From: JAWVZY01 sp033721955
GTDB taxonomy: Bacteria > Patescibacteriota > Minisyncoccia > Spechtbacterales > 2-12-FULL-38-22
Direction of reading: 5' to 3'
Length of the DNA stretch: 16,536 bases
Assembly: GCA_033721955.1 (NCBI GenBank)
Contig: JAWVZY010000017.1
Location: 1 to 16,536 of the forward strand
Part shown: in pieces, positions 1 through 7,363 of the stretch
How positions within the stretch are numbered: position 1 is the stretch's first letter
How the letters are laid out: each line of letters begins with the position of its first letter
Program-made: the position numbers and the translations under genes
The notes under the pieces: model-generated
Told to the model about the DNA's origin: nothing
The model's input: the letters and a program-made list of their open reading frames with translations, nothing else
The model's database searches: none

Positions 1-1
1 G

Positions 2-1510
2 CTGACTGCCGTTCAAAGATCAAATGTCTTAAACAACATTGACATGATAGCTACCAGTTTTGATAATGAAATTTATACCAAGGTGCGCGATGTCTTTGGC
101 AGTGAATGGAGCCCGGGCATAGATAACGATGTTAAAATTACTATTTTAGCCGCGCGCATGCAGGATAATCTGGGAGGTTATTTTCGCGAAGAGGATCAGT
201 TTTATCGCTCACAGATACCTAATTCAAATCAGCGTGAGATGTTTTATATAAATACTAATTTTTTAGGAAGCACGCGCCAGCTCGAGGCATTTTTAGCTCA
301 TGAATTTCAGCACCTTATACATTTTAATCAGAAAAATCGCCTGCTTAATACCAGGAGCGAAACTTGGCTTAATGAAATGATGTCTGAGGTAGCCCCAACT
401 GTTGCCGGATTGAACGATTCTTACAGTGGAAGTAATTTGCAAAGCAGGATACAATCTTTTACCAATACGCCATCTGATGCCATAACCCGCTGGAATAATA
501 ACCAGGAGGATTACAGCGCGATAAGCGCCTTCGGGCATTATTTACTTGGCCAATATGGTGTAGAGTTTTATAAGGCCCTTGTACAAAGCACAGAGGAGGG
601 CATAGGAGCTGTAAACGATGCCCTTGCAGGCATTGGAGCGCCAGAGCGTTTTGGAGCTGTATTTAATAACTGGGTTGTTGCCAGTTTAGTAAATAATTGT
701 AATGTAACTCCTTTTGATACATTTTGTTATAGTTTGCCTTCTTTAACTTATAATAATTTACATATTAGTTTTCAGTCCGGCACCGAGGGAGGCAAGAGAG
801 TGTCAAGTACAGAGACAACATTTCCGTGGCAGGGAAATTGGTTTAGCTATTCCCGCGCTTTTCAAAGCGAATTGCCCCAGGACCATATACTTGTATATAC
901 AATAGATAAGCCAAGCGGTTATGAGTTTTCAGTGCCTTATGTTATCTATCCTAAGACAGGCCAGCCCCAGGTTTTCTACGCGGAATTCAGCGGCAATAGA
1001 AGCAGGTTTTATATTGAGGAGTTTGGTTATAATGTAGATGAGCTTGTAGTTATGCCTGTTTTTGAACTTAATGATGACAGAACCCCTCTTGTAAATTATT
1101 CCCTTGTAGCAGAGCTTGCAACAGCAATACCTACAGATGCTACCCAGGTACAGCCGGCGAGCGATGTAAGTGTAACTTTGCCCGAAGGCGCGCTTGTAAG
1201 GGCGGAGGGAGATGAAAAAGTTTATATAATAAAGGGCAAATACAAGCGCTGGGTACAGACAGCAGAAATATTTAATATGTATGGGCACCTAAGGTGGGAG
1301 GATGTTATAACGGTGGCACCTGAGGTTTTAGAAGATTACACAGAATCAACAGTAGTTAGCGCGGCAGGTGATGAGAGAGTATTTTTTGTCTCGTTAAACG
1401 GTAGAAAGCGCTGGATACAGACAGAGCAGGAATTATTTGACCTTGGCTTTAATTTTGATATGGTGTATACAATAAATGAAAGAGAACTTAATTATTATCA
1501 ACAAATATAA
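2..1510 (+). CDS. Secreted gluzincin-type metalloprotease with C-terminal KRW repeats (5' end missing)
   Basis: The frame is open to the left edge, so the first ATG at 44 is internal and the real start and signal peptide lie outside the window; 502 residues are visible. A zinc-protease motif HEFQH is at 299-313, followed after 20 residues by WLNE, whose Glu at 374-376 is the likely third zinc ligand. The HExxH plus WLNE layout is that of gluzincins and looks closest to M30 hyicolysin-like or M1-like peptidases. After the catalytic part comes a beta-rich region with two Cys (about 698-730), then two tandem repeats of about 53 residues to the C-terminus. It probably degrades protein at the cell surface. 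The pilin-like gene begins 13 nt later. The protease motif is seen directly; family and location are inference, because the N-terminus is absent. Confidence 0.72.
   Translation: MTAVQRSNVLNNIDMIATSFDNEIYTKVRDVFGSEWSPGIDNDVKITILAARMQDNLGGYFREEDQFYRSQIPNSNQREMFYINTNFLGSTRQLEAFLAHEFQHLIHFNQKNRLLNTRSETWLNEMMSEVAPTVAGLNDSYSGSNLQSRIQSFTNTPSDAITRWNNNQEDYSAISAFGHYLLGQYGVEFYKALVQSTEEGIGAVNDALAGIGAPERFGAVFNNWVVASLVNNCNVTPFDTFCYSLPSLTYNNLHISFQSGTEGGKRVSSTETTFPWQGNWFSYSRAFQSELPQDHILVYTIDKPSGYEFSVPYVIYPKTGQPQVFYAEFSGNRSRFYIEEFGYNVDELVVMPVFELNDDRTPLVNYSLVAELATAIPTDATQVQPASDVSVTLPEGALVRAEGDEKVYIIKGKYKRWVQTAEIFNMYGHLRWEDVITVAPEVLEDYTESTVVSAAGDERVFFVSLNGRKRWIQTEQELFDLGFNFDMVYTINERELNYYQQI
1178..1498 (+). repeat. 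Two tandem 'KRW' protein repeats at the protease C-terminus
   Basis: Two consecutive units of about 53 codons (1178-1339 and 1340-1498) encode a shared pattern: GDE(K/R)V(Y/F), a short turn, KRW(V/I)QT, then a hydrophobic (I/L)F...G, and a final Y. I recall similar KRW-containing repeats in predicted surface proteins of Patescibacteria. They probably form small beta-rich modules attaching or displaying the enzyme on the envelope. The repeat is visible at protein level only; the DNA has diverged. Confidence 0.6.
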
Positions 1511-1522
1511 ATATAGATTTTT

Positions 1523-1744
1523 ATGGAAATAGAACAACTTTTTGCAACAATACAGGTATTAGCTAACCCCGTAGCGGTTTTAATGATAGCCGCCGGAGCG
1601 TTTTTTCTGCTTATAGGAGGGGGTAGTGAGAAGCATAGAAAAAAGGGTAAAGGCCTTATAGTTTATGCTGTGGTAGGTTATATTTTACTCACCGTGGCGT
1701 TGCCTGTCGCCTTTAACATGATAGGCGGAATTGCGGGCGTATAA
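1523..1744 (+). CDS. T4SS-type pilin-like two-helix membrane protein
   Basis: A 73-residue protein with two hydrophobic segments (about residues 13-33 and 44-66) separated by a short basic loop GGGSEKHRKKGKG. This helix-basic loop-helix layout matches the TrbC/VirB2-like 'T4SS_pilin' small proteins that are frequent in Patescibacteria, usually without a complete type IV secretion system nearby. There is no obvious signal peptide and no Shine-Dalgarno site before the ATG. It lies between the surface protease (13 nt upstream) and murB (3 nt downstream), so it is probably co-transcribed with envelope genes. No other conjugation gene is visible. The membrane topology is well supported; the pilin role is an inference from shape. 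Confidence 0.6.
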   Translation: MEIEQLFATIQVLANPVAVLMIAAGAFFLLIGGGSEKHRKKGKGLIVYAVVGYILLTVALPVAFNMIGGIAGV

Positions 1745-1747
1745 ATT

Positions 1748-2674
1748 ATGGAAATACAGGAAAATATAGATCTTGCTCCGTATACTACTTATAAAATAGG
1801 GGGTCCCGCTCGTTTTTTTGCGGCGTGCAAAAGCGATGAAGATGTGCTTGAGGCCCTTTCTTGGGCGAAGAAAAAAGATATACCTTATTTTATACTGGGA
1901 GGAGGGAGTAATGTTCTTGTAGCTGACAGTGGCTATGAGGGTCTTGTTATTTCACTTCAAAATGATAGTTATGAGATAAATGATAAAACCTTGAATGCGG
2001 GTGCGGGAGTTTTAATGAGCACCTTAGTTGAAGAAACTACAGAAGCTGCCATGGCCGGCCTTGAGTGGGCCGGAGGACTTCCCGGACAACTTGGAGGAGC
2101 GATCAGGGGAAATGCGGGTGCGTTTGGAGGTGAGATGAAAGATATCATTAAAAGTGTGCGTGTCATAACCCCAAAAGGTAAGGTAAAAACATTCAAAAAT
2201 AAAAAATGTGACTTTGCCTACCGCAGCAGTATTTTTAAGCAGCAGCCCGGGCATATTATACTTTCCGCTCAGATAGAACTAAAAAAGGGTGACAGGGATG
2301 CGCTTTTGGAGCGTGTAGCAGAGCTTGTAGAACATCGCAGGAGCCGCCACCCTCTTGATTATGGAAATTGCGGAAGCGTATTTAAAAGAAAATCACTGGA
2401 CGATATCCCAAAAGAGGTTTTTGAACGATATCCTGAAATTGAAGGAGCTATACGCAATGGCCAGGTAGCAACAGCATTTTTTATTGACCAGGCCGGTTTA
2501 AAGAAAAAAAGAATAGGAGGGGCTGAGGTTTCTGAGAGACACCCCAATTTTATAGTTAACAAAACTGGGACAGCTAAGGCAGAACATGTTATGATGTTAG
2601 CAAGCGCTGTTAAATCACGCGTTCTTCATCAATTTGGAGTATTAATAGAAGAAGAGATACATTATCTTCATTAA
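1748..2674 (+). CDS. murB: UDP-N-acetylenolpyruvoylglucosamine reductase MurB
   Basis: MurB reduces enolpyruvyl-UDP-GlcNAc to UDP-N-acetylmuramate with NADPH and FAD, the second committed step of peptidoglycan synthesis in the cytoplasm. The FAD-binding part has the loop GGGSNVLVAD (residues 51-60) and the segment GLPGQLGGAIRGNAGAFGG (110-128). The substrate-binding Arg is R159 in AYRSSIFK. The proton-donor Ser is S210 in GNCGSVFKR. The C-terminus GVLIEEEI (297-304) matches the usual GxxLEPE end carrying the catalytic Glu. At 308 residues it has normal length. It starts 3 nt after the pilin-like gene with no Shine-Dalgarno site, so translation is probably coupled. All key residues are present. 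Confidence 0.95.
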   Translation: MEIQENIDLAPYTTYKIGGPARFFAACKSDEDVLEALSWAKKKDIPYFILGGGSNVLVADSGYEGLVISLQNDSYEINDKTLNAGAGVLMSTLVEETTEAAMAGLEWAGGLPGQLGGAIRGNAGAFGGEMKDIIKSVRVITPKGKVKTFKNKKCDFAYRSSIFKQQPGHIILSAQIELKKGDRDALLERVAELVEHRRSRHPLDYGNCGSVFKRKSLDDIPKEVFERYPEIEGAIRNGQVATAFFIDQAGLKKKRIGGAEVSERHPNFIVNKTGTAKAEHVMMLASAVKSRVLHQFGVLIEEEIHYLH

Positions 2675-2679
2675 AAATT

Positions 2680-3105
2680 ATGCAAATAAATATAAAAACA
2701 AAAAATATAGAACTAACAGATCCGCTTCGTGAGTATATAGAACAAAAGGTAGGTGAATTGGAAAAGCTTATAAGCAAAGTGGGAGAAGAACCCCAAAAAC
2801 CCGGCGAACATGATACTGTTATGGTTGATGTGGAGGTAGCAAGAACGACAAACCACCACAAAAAAGGAGATGATATTATGCGCGCTGAGATAAATATGCG
2901 GGTACCGGGTGTAAAGAATATTCTTAGGGTAGAGAGTGAGCAGTGGGATGCCCGTGTTGCAATAGATGAGGCAAAAGATGACATGCAACGCCAGTTAAGA
3001 AAATATAAAGGCAAAAAAAGAGCTAAAAAACAAAAAGGAAGAAGAAAGTTTAAAGATCTGCTGCATTTATCTAAACTTGCCCGAAAGGACGATGAACAAG
3101 AATAA
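2680..3105 (+). CDS. hpf: Ribosome hibernation promoting factor, short form (HPF/RaiA)
   Basis: The N-terminal 105 residues follow the HPF/YfiA fold pattern: a beta strand at MQINIKTKNIELT, helix LREYIEQKVGELEKLI, strands VMVDVEVART and MRAEINMRVPG, and helix DARVAIDEAKDDMQRQLRKYK. Members bind the 30S decoding region and hold ribosomes inactive when growth stops. At 141 residues it lacks the C-terminal dimerisation domain of long-form HPF. Instead it ends in a Lys/Arg-rich tail (residues 105-136) that probably contacts rRNA. It begins 5 nt after murB, has no Shine-Dalgarno site, and is the last gene before a strong terminator. The family is clear; the tail's role is inference. Confidence 0.9.
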   Translation: MQINIKTKNIELTDPLREYIEQKVGELEKLISKVGEEPQKPGEHDTVMVDVEVARTTNHHKKGDDIMRAEINMRVPGVKNILRVESEQWDARVAIDEAKDDMQRQLRKYKGKKRAKKQKGRRKFKDLLHLSKLARKDDEQE

Positions 3106-3114
3106 AAATCAAAA

Positions 3115-3142
3115 GATGCCCGCCAAAAAGGCGGGCATCTTT
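3115..3142 (+). terminator. Intrinsic terminator after hpf
   Basis: A perfect 10-bp stem GATGCCCGCC/GGCGGGCATC with an AAAAA loop, followed by TTTAC. It ends the protease-pilin-murB-hpf run. The upstream flank is A-rich, so it may also work in the other direction. Confidence 0.88.
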
Positions 3143-3168
3143 ACTTATAGGTATTTTTTATGTATAAT
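3140..3168 (+). promoter_or_regulatory. Sigma-70-type promoter for the phosphatidyltransferase gene
   Basis: TTTACT (3140-3145), a 17-bp spacer and a perfect TATAAT (3163-3168). Transcription would begin near 3175, giving a leader of about 27 nt that contains the ribosome-binding site. The -35 box touches the preceding terminator, showing very tight packing. Confidence 0.65.
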
Positions 3169-3185
3169 CTGATTAGTTTTTCAAA

Positions 3186-3200
3186 AGAAAGGAGGTGATC
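3186..3200 (+). promoter_or_regulatory. Exceptionally long Shine-Dalgarno site; decides the GTG start
   Basis: AGAAAGGAGGTGATC is complementary over 15 nt to the usual 3' end of bacterial 16S rRNA. AGGAGG ends 6 nt before the GTG at 3202 and 12 nt before the ATG at 3208, which favours GTG. Few other genes in the window have a recognisable site. Confidence 0.85.
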
Positions 3201-3201
3201 T

Positions 3202-3795
3202 GTGCCTATGGAGCTTAAGAGTTTTTTTGTTGAACAGGATGTAAATGTGCAAAGAAAAGTATTTACAGTACCCAATGCCATAACTTTTGTAGGGGTATTA
3301 GCTGTGGTGGCCTATATATTCATGTATTCAATGAATATTGCAACCGCCTTTATTCCGGTTATGGTAATATTTGTCGGTCTGAGTGATGTTTTAGACGGCC
3401 TTGCGGCCCGCAAACTTGATAGCCACACTTATTTGGGTAAAATACTTGACCCTTTGCGTGATAGATTCTTGGGCCTTGCCTTAATACTGAATATAGCATT
3501 GTATGCAGAAGGCGCGCTTGTTTATTTATTTACAGCAGCTATAGTGGTGGCAGAATTGCTCACCGGCTATATAAACTGGCAAAAAGAAAGAAAAAATAAG
3601 ACAGGCGGGAGTGTGCATACAGCAGGCAAGTTAAGAATGCTTGTGCATGGCTTGTGCGGAGGCGCATTCGTTGTGCAAACCTACTGGCCCTCTTTGCAGA
3701 TATGGCCCCTGCCCCTGAATCCCATTAAATTTTTGGCTATAATGCTTATAGCAAGCATTATAGCAACAGTGTTTTACCTTTTTTCAGATAACTAA
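3202..3795 (+). CDS. CDP-alcohol phosphatidyltransferase (PgsA-like)
   Basis: A 197-residue integral membrane enzyme. The family signature DGx2ARx8Gx3Dx3D is complete at residues 65-87 (D65, G66, A69, R70, G79, D83, D87), with the Asp residues that bind the metal and CDP. Hydrophobic helices occur at about 24-43, 46-60, 88-120, 146-160 and 172-193. Family members transfer a phosphatidyl group from CDP-diacylglycerol to an alcohol; glycerol-3-phosphate (PgsA) is the commonest bacterial acceptor, but the acceptor cannot be read from the sequence. The GTG start is preferred because of the Shine-Dalgarno spacing. It is a single-gene transcription unit with its own promoter and terminator. Confidence 0.88.
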   Translation: MPMELKSFFVEQDVNVQRKVFTVPNAITFVGVLAVVAYIFMYSMNIATAFIPVMVIFVGLSDVLDGLAARKLDSHTYLGKILDPLRDRFLGLALILNIALYAEGALVYLFTAAIVVAELLTGYINWQKERKNKTGGSVHTAGKLRMLVHGLCGGAFVVQTYWPSLQIWPLPLNPIKFLAIMLIASIIATVFYLFSDN

Positions 3796-3829
3796 GCCCT
3801 TATGACTTCCATAGGGGCTTATATTTTTT
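3793..3829 (+). terminator. Intrinsic terminator that includes the stop codon
   Basis: A 12-bp stem TAAGCCCTTATG/CATAGGGGCTTA (one G-U pair), loop ACTTC, then an A/T-rich run with six T. The phosphatidyltransferase stop codon TAA (3793-3795) forms the base of the stem. Confidence 0.85.
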
Positions 3830-3833
3830 AATA

Positions 3834-3842
3834 TGTTAAAAT
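3834..3842 (+). promoter_or_regulatory. Possible extended -10 promoter for the PHP-secA operon
   Basis: TGTTAAAAT fits the extended -10 pattern TGnTATAAT with one mismatch. It lies just after a terminator, where a new promoter is needed, and would give a leader of about 15 nt. No convincing -35 box is present, and TATATA or TATAAG a few bases downstream are alternatives. Confidence 0.4.
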
Positions 3843-3863
3843 ATATAAGTAAGAATAAAAAGC

Positions 3864-4604
3864 ATGAAGCTAAAAACTAATTTACATTTCCACACAGCTG
3901 AAGACCCCGAGGATTTAGTGAACTATACCTTAAAAGAAGGAATTGACTATGCGGCAAAACACGGTTTTGATGTTTTAGCTGTGACTTGCCATAATTACTT
4001 TGCCTGGACCCGGGACCATGCCAATTACGCTCAGGAGAAGGGAATTTTGCTTGTTCCGGGAATTGAACTTACAGTGAGTGAAAAGAAAAAATTTAAATGG
4101 AACGGGCATAAAAAGGGCAGGCATGTTGTGGTGGTTAACGCAACAAAGGACGCTGAAAGCATACATACATTTGATGAACTTGCAGAATATAAAAAAGATA
4201 ATCCCGATTCAGTTATTATAGCCGCCCATCCTTATTTTTACGGCAATTTCAGCTTAAAAAAATATCTTTTGAAATATATAGAACTTTTTGACGCTATAGA
4301 GCATTCCTGGTTTTATTCAAAGCATTTTTTCAACAGAAATGAATATGCCGTACCCGTAGCTCTTGAAAATGAACTTCCAATGATAGCTACATCTGATACG
4401 CATTATCTAAAATACGGCCACATGGATCGCAACTATGCTATTTTATTAACGGATGAAAAAACAATACCGGCCGTGGTGCGGGCTATAAAAAACGGTGATT
4501 TTGAAAATATTTCCAGTCCAAGTTCACTTTTGCGCCATATGTTTTGGGGTCAGTTTATATATCAGGTAAAGAAAAGTTTTCTCAGAGCCATTGGTAAAAC
4601 TTAA
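3864..4604 (+). CDS. PHP-domain metal-dependent phosphoesterase
   Basis: A 246-residue single-domain protein of the polymerase-and-histidinol-phosphatase superfamily. Metal-ligand motifs appear in order: HFH (H8, H10), TCHN (H43), PGIELT (E68), AHPY (H122), EHS (H147) and SDTH (D178, H180). Such TIM-barrel enzymes hydrolyse phosphoesters with a multinuclear metal centre; substrates range from histidinol phosphate to nucleotides, and none can be assigned here. It is too short for a polymerase PHP module and stands alone. A hydrophobic/aromatic stretch near residues 222-240 could lie on the membrane. It directly precedes secA and is probably co-transcribed; there is no Shine-Dalgarno site. Confidence 0.85.
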   Translation: MKLKTNLHFHTAEDPEDLVNYTLKEGIDYAAKHGFDVLAVTCHNYFAWTRDHANYAQEKGILLVPGIELTVSEKKKFKWNGHKKGRHVVVVNATKDAESIHTFDELAEYKKDNPDSVIIAAHPYFYGNFSLKKYLLKYIELFDAIEHSWFYSKHFFNRNEYAVPVALENELPMIATSDTHYLKYGHMDRNYAILLTDEKTIPAVVRAIKNGDFENISSPSSLLRHMFWGQFIYQVKKSFLRAIGKT

Positions 4605-4622
4605 AATTTGTATAACTTATTT

Positions 4623-7346
4623 ATGAAACTTTTTGATAAAATTTTTGGCACCTCAAGCGAGCGCGCCTTAAAAAAGATACAACCCGTAGCGGATAAAATA
4701 AATGAATTAGAAAGCGAATTTGAAAACCTTGATAAAGGCGGCCTTAAAGAAAAGACCGATGAATTTCGCGCGCGCATAAAAAAAGATGAAAGCACCGAAG
4801 ATATTTTACCCGAGGCATTTGCCTTGGTTCGTGAAACTGCCAAACGCACTCTTGGCCAGCGCCATTATGATGTGCAGATGCTGGGCGGTATAGTTTTACA
4901 CCAGGGAAAAATTGCAGAAATGAAAACAGGTGAGGGTAAAACTCTCTCATCCACAACAGCTATATACCTAAACGCTCTTGAAGGCCTTGGGTTGCATGTA
5001 ATTACAGTAAATGATTATCTGGCACGCCGTGATACGGTATGGATGGGTCAGATATATGATGCCTTGGGGCTTAGTGTGGGTTGTATCACAAATCAGCAGG
5101 CCTATGTTTATGATCCCGAATATAAAGTAGAAGATGAACAAGAACTTGAGGAAGTCGATGAGGTTCGTGATGAACTGGGTTCATTTCGTGTTGAAGAAAG
5201 CTTTTTGCGCCCCGTAGAGCGCAAAGAGGCATATGAGGCCGATATTACCTACGGCACCAATAACGAGTTTGGTTTTGATTATTTGCGCGACCATTTAGTG
5301 CAGAGCCCTGATAAAAAAGTTCAAAGAGGACATCATTTTGCCATAATTGACGAGATAGACAGCGCTTTAATTGATGAAGCCAGGACACCTCTTATAATTT
5401 CGGCGCCTGATGATACAGCCACAGATCTATACACCACCTTTTCCCGCTTAGTACCTCGCTTTAAAGAAGATGTGGACTATACTGTGGATAGAAAGCTAAA
5501 GGCGGTAAGCATTACAGAGGAAGGTATAGATAAAATAGAAAAAGAGCTTGGTATAGATAATATATACGATCCTTCAAGCGGAGGCGGTATTAGATATGTT
5601 CACCAATTAGAGCAGGCGCTTAAGGCCAATGTTATTTTCCAGCGTGATAAGGATTATGTAGTACGTGATGGCCAGGTAATAATAGTAGATGAATTTACCG
5701 GACGTTTAATGCCGGGGCGCCGTTATTCGGAGGGTCTGCACCAGGCAATTGAAGCCAAAGAGGGTGTTCCTATTAAACAAGAATCCAGAACGCTGGCCTC
5801 AATTACATTTCAGAATTTCTTTCGCATGTATGACAAGCTTGCGGGAATGACAGGTACCGCCGTTACCTCAGAGGAAGAATTTTTGCGCGTATATAACTTG
5901 GAGGTAGTGGTTATTCCTACAAATAAGCCACTTATACGCGAGGAAATGAAGGATGTTGTATTTAAGAGTTTGGAAGGTAAGTATACAGCACTTATACGCG
6001 ATATAAAAGAAAGGCATGAAAAAGGCCAGCCCGTGCTTGTAGGTACAACATCTATTGAAAAAAATGAATATTTAAGCGCTCTTCTCAAAAAAGAGGGCAT
6101 AAGGCATGAGGTACTTAATGCCAAAAATCATGAAAAAGAAGGTGAAATAATAGCCCAAGCCGGCCGGGCAGGAGCGGTAACTGTAGCTACCAATATGGCA
6201 GGGCGTGGAGTGGATATTATTTTAGGAGGCAACCCGCCCGATGAAGGGGAGGCAAATAAAGTGAAAAAAGCGGGGGGATTGCATGTGGCCGGAACCGAAC
6301 GCCATGAGGCAAGAAGGATTGACGACCAGTTAAGGGGCCGCGCGGGTAGGCAGGGTGACCCGGGTTCTTCTCAATTTTATCTTTCACTTGAGGACGATCT
6401 TATGCGAGTATTTGGAGGTGAGAAAATACAGGGGATAATGGAGCGCTTTCAGGTACCCGAAGACCAACCGATTGAGAGTAAAATAGTCAGTAATTCAATT
6501 GAAAGCGCCCAGAAAAGAATAGAGGGCATGAACTTTGATGCCAGAAAGCGAGTGCTTGATTATGATGAGGTGTTAAATAAACACAGAGAAACTATATATA
6601 AAAAACGCGATGATATTTTAACTTCATCAGATGAAGAGATAGGCGAGAGAATAGAGCAGTATTTACGTTCTTATCTTGGTAATCTTTTTGCCCATCATCT
6701 TGCGGGTCCTCACCCTGAGGCATGGGATATGAAGGAACTTTTAGAAGAAATAAACTCTATTGTAAATTTTGACGACTCTGCGCGCGCTGAAATTGAAAAC
6801 ATAAAAAATCAAAAAATAGATGCCGATGCAAAAAGAAATAAAATAGAGGAGTTTGTAATGGGCACAATATTTAAATCTCTTGAGGCACTTGAGGAACGCG
6901 TAGGAAAAGAAAACCTGGCAAAAGGGGAGAGGTGGCTTGTTTTGCGCACAATAGATATTTTATGGATGGATCATCTCGATGCCATGGATTATATGCGCCA
7001 GGATGTAAGATTGCGCGCCTACGCCCAGCTTGATCCACTTGTAGAGTATAAAAATGAAGGATTAAAGATGTTCCGCCAGTTAGAGGGGGCAATAGAAAGC
7101 CAGGTGGCCCATTCTATTTTTAAGATAAATGTTCAGCACGACCATACGGCTCATAGAGTAGCGCAGAATATAATTACATCAGGAGCTAATAAACAACAAA
7201 GCGGGGGCTTGAATCCACGGGCGAGCTCAACTACTTCACAGCAGCCCGTAAAGAAAAAACCACCTGAGGCCAAAGATATAGGCAGAAATGACCCCTGTTA
7301 TTGCGGCAGCGGTAAAAAATATAAAAAATGCCACGGGAAGGAATAA
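4623..7346 (+). CDS. secA: Preprotein translocase ATPase SecA
   Basis: SecA drives unfolded preproteins through SecYEG with ATP. Starting at ATG 4623 (MKLFDKIFG, the usual SecA beginning) it has 907 residues; a TTG at 4608 is in frame but less likely. Visible parts are Walker A MKTGEGKT (residues 100-107), Walker B-type IIDEIDS (241-247), the DEAD-motor segments VDEFTGRLMPGRRYSEGLHQ, MTGTA and MAGRGVDI, and RIDDQLRGRAGRQGDPG. The C-terminus carries the zinc-binding SEC-C motif DPCYCGSGKKYKKCHG. Between LGLSVG and ADITYG (5082-5237) there are 52 residues, many acidic, where E. coli SecA has about 16. The gene lies 18 nt after the PHP gene. Its last 30 bases are repeated at 8402-8431. Confidence 0.97.
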   Translation: MKLFDKIFGTSSERALKKIQPVADKINELESEFENLDKGGLKEKTDEFRARIKKDESTEDILPEAFALVRETAKRTLGQRHYDVQMLGGIVLHQGKIAEMKTGEGKTLSSTTAIYLNALEGLGLHVITVNDYLARRDTVWMGQIYDALGLSVGCITNQQAYVYDPEYKVEDEQELEEVDEVRDELGSFRVEESFLRPVERKEAYEADITYGTNNEFGFDYLRDHLVQSPDKKVQRGHHFAIIDEIDSALIDEARTPLIISAPDDTATDLYTTFSRLVPRFKEDVDYTVDRKLKAVSITEEGIDKIEKELGIDNIYDPSSGGGIRYVHQLEQALKANVIFQRDKDYVVRDGQVIIVDEFTGRLMPGRRYSEGLHQAIEAKEGVPIKQESRTLASITFQNFFRMYDKLAGMTGTAVTSEEEFLRVYNLEVVVIPTNKPLIREEMKDVVFKSLEGKYTALIRDIKERHEKGQPVLVGTTSIEKNEYLSALLKKEGIRHEVLNAKNHEKEGEIIAQAGRAGAVTVATNMAGRGVDIILGGNPPDEGEANKVKKAGGLHVAGTERHEARRIDDQLRGRAGRQGDPGSSQFYLSLEDDLMRVFGGEKIQGIMERFQVPEDQPIESKIVSNSIESAQKRIEGMNFDARKRVLDYDEVLNKHRETIYKKRDDILTSSDEEIGERIEQYLRSYLGNLFAHHLAGPHPEAWDMKELLEEINSIVNFDDSARAEIENIKNQKIDADAKRNKIEEFVMGTIFKSLEALEERVGKENLAKGERWLVLRTIDILWMDHLDAMDYMRQDVRLRAYAQLDPLVEYKNEGLKMFRQLEGAIESQVAHSIFKINVQHDHTAHRVAQNIITSGANKQQSGGLNPRASSTTSQQPVKKKPPEAKDIGRNDPCYCGSGKKYKKCHGKE
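7316..7345 (+). repeat. Direct repeat, copy 1 (3' end of secA)
   Basis: A 30-bp segment encoding the end of the SEC-C tail (KYKKCHGKE). It matches 8402-8431 at 28 of 30 positions, with both differences C to T (7332 and 7334). The copies are in direct orientation, 1086 bp apart, and enclose the DUF3137-like gene. Confidence 0.9.
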
Positions 7347-7363
7347 TTTATAAATAGAAAACT

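Noticed and set aside
929..1288. Reverse-strand open frame of 119 codons inside the protease gene, and similar long antisense frames elsewhere
   Set aside because: They lie opposite clearly conserved genes, show no family motifs and are Cys/Ser/Leu-rich in the way of frame shadows.
1523..1744. A type IV secretion locus around the pilin-like gene
   Set aside because: No VirB4, VirD4, relaxase or other T4SS component is present; the neighbours are envelope and housekeeping genes.
3106..3201. Riboswitch or small RNA in the hpf-phosphatidyltransferase gap
   Set aside because: The gap is fully used by a terminator, a promoter and a Shine-Dalgarno site; the leader is too short for an aptamer.
4608..4622. 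TTG start for secA, five codons upstream
   Set aside because: SecA proteins begin at the MKLFDKIFG-type sequence encoded from ATG 4623; the five extra residues are not family-like and there is no ribosome-binding site for the TTG.
5929..6001. 13-bp repeat CACTTATACGCGA spaced 60 bp apart within secA
   Set aside because: Both copies encode ordinary SecA sequence (PLIRE and ALIRD) and share only a few codons; most likely chance.
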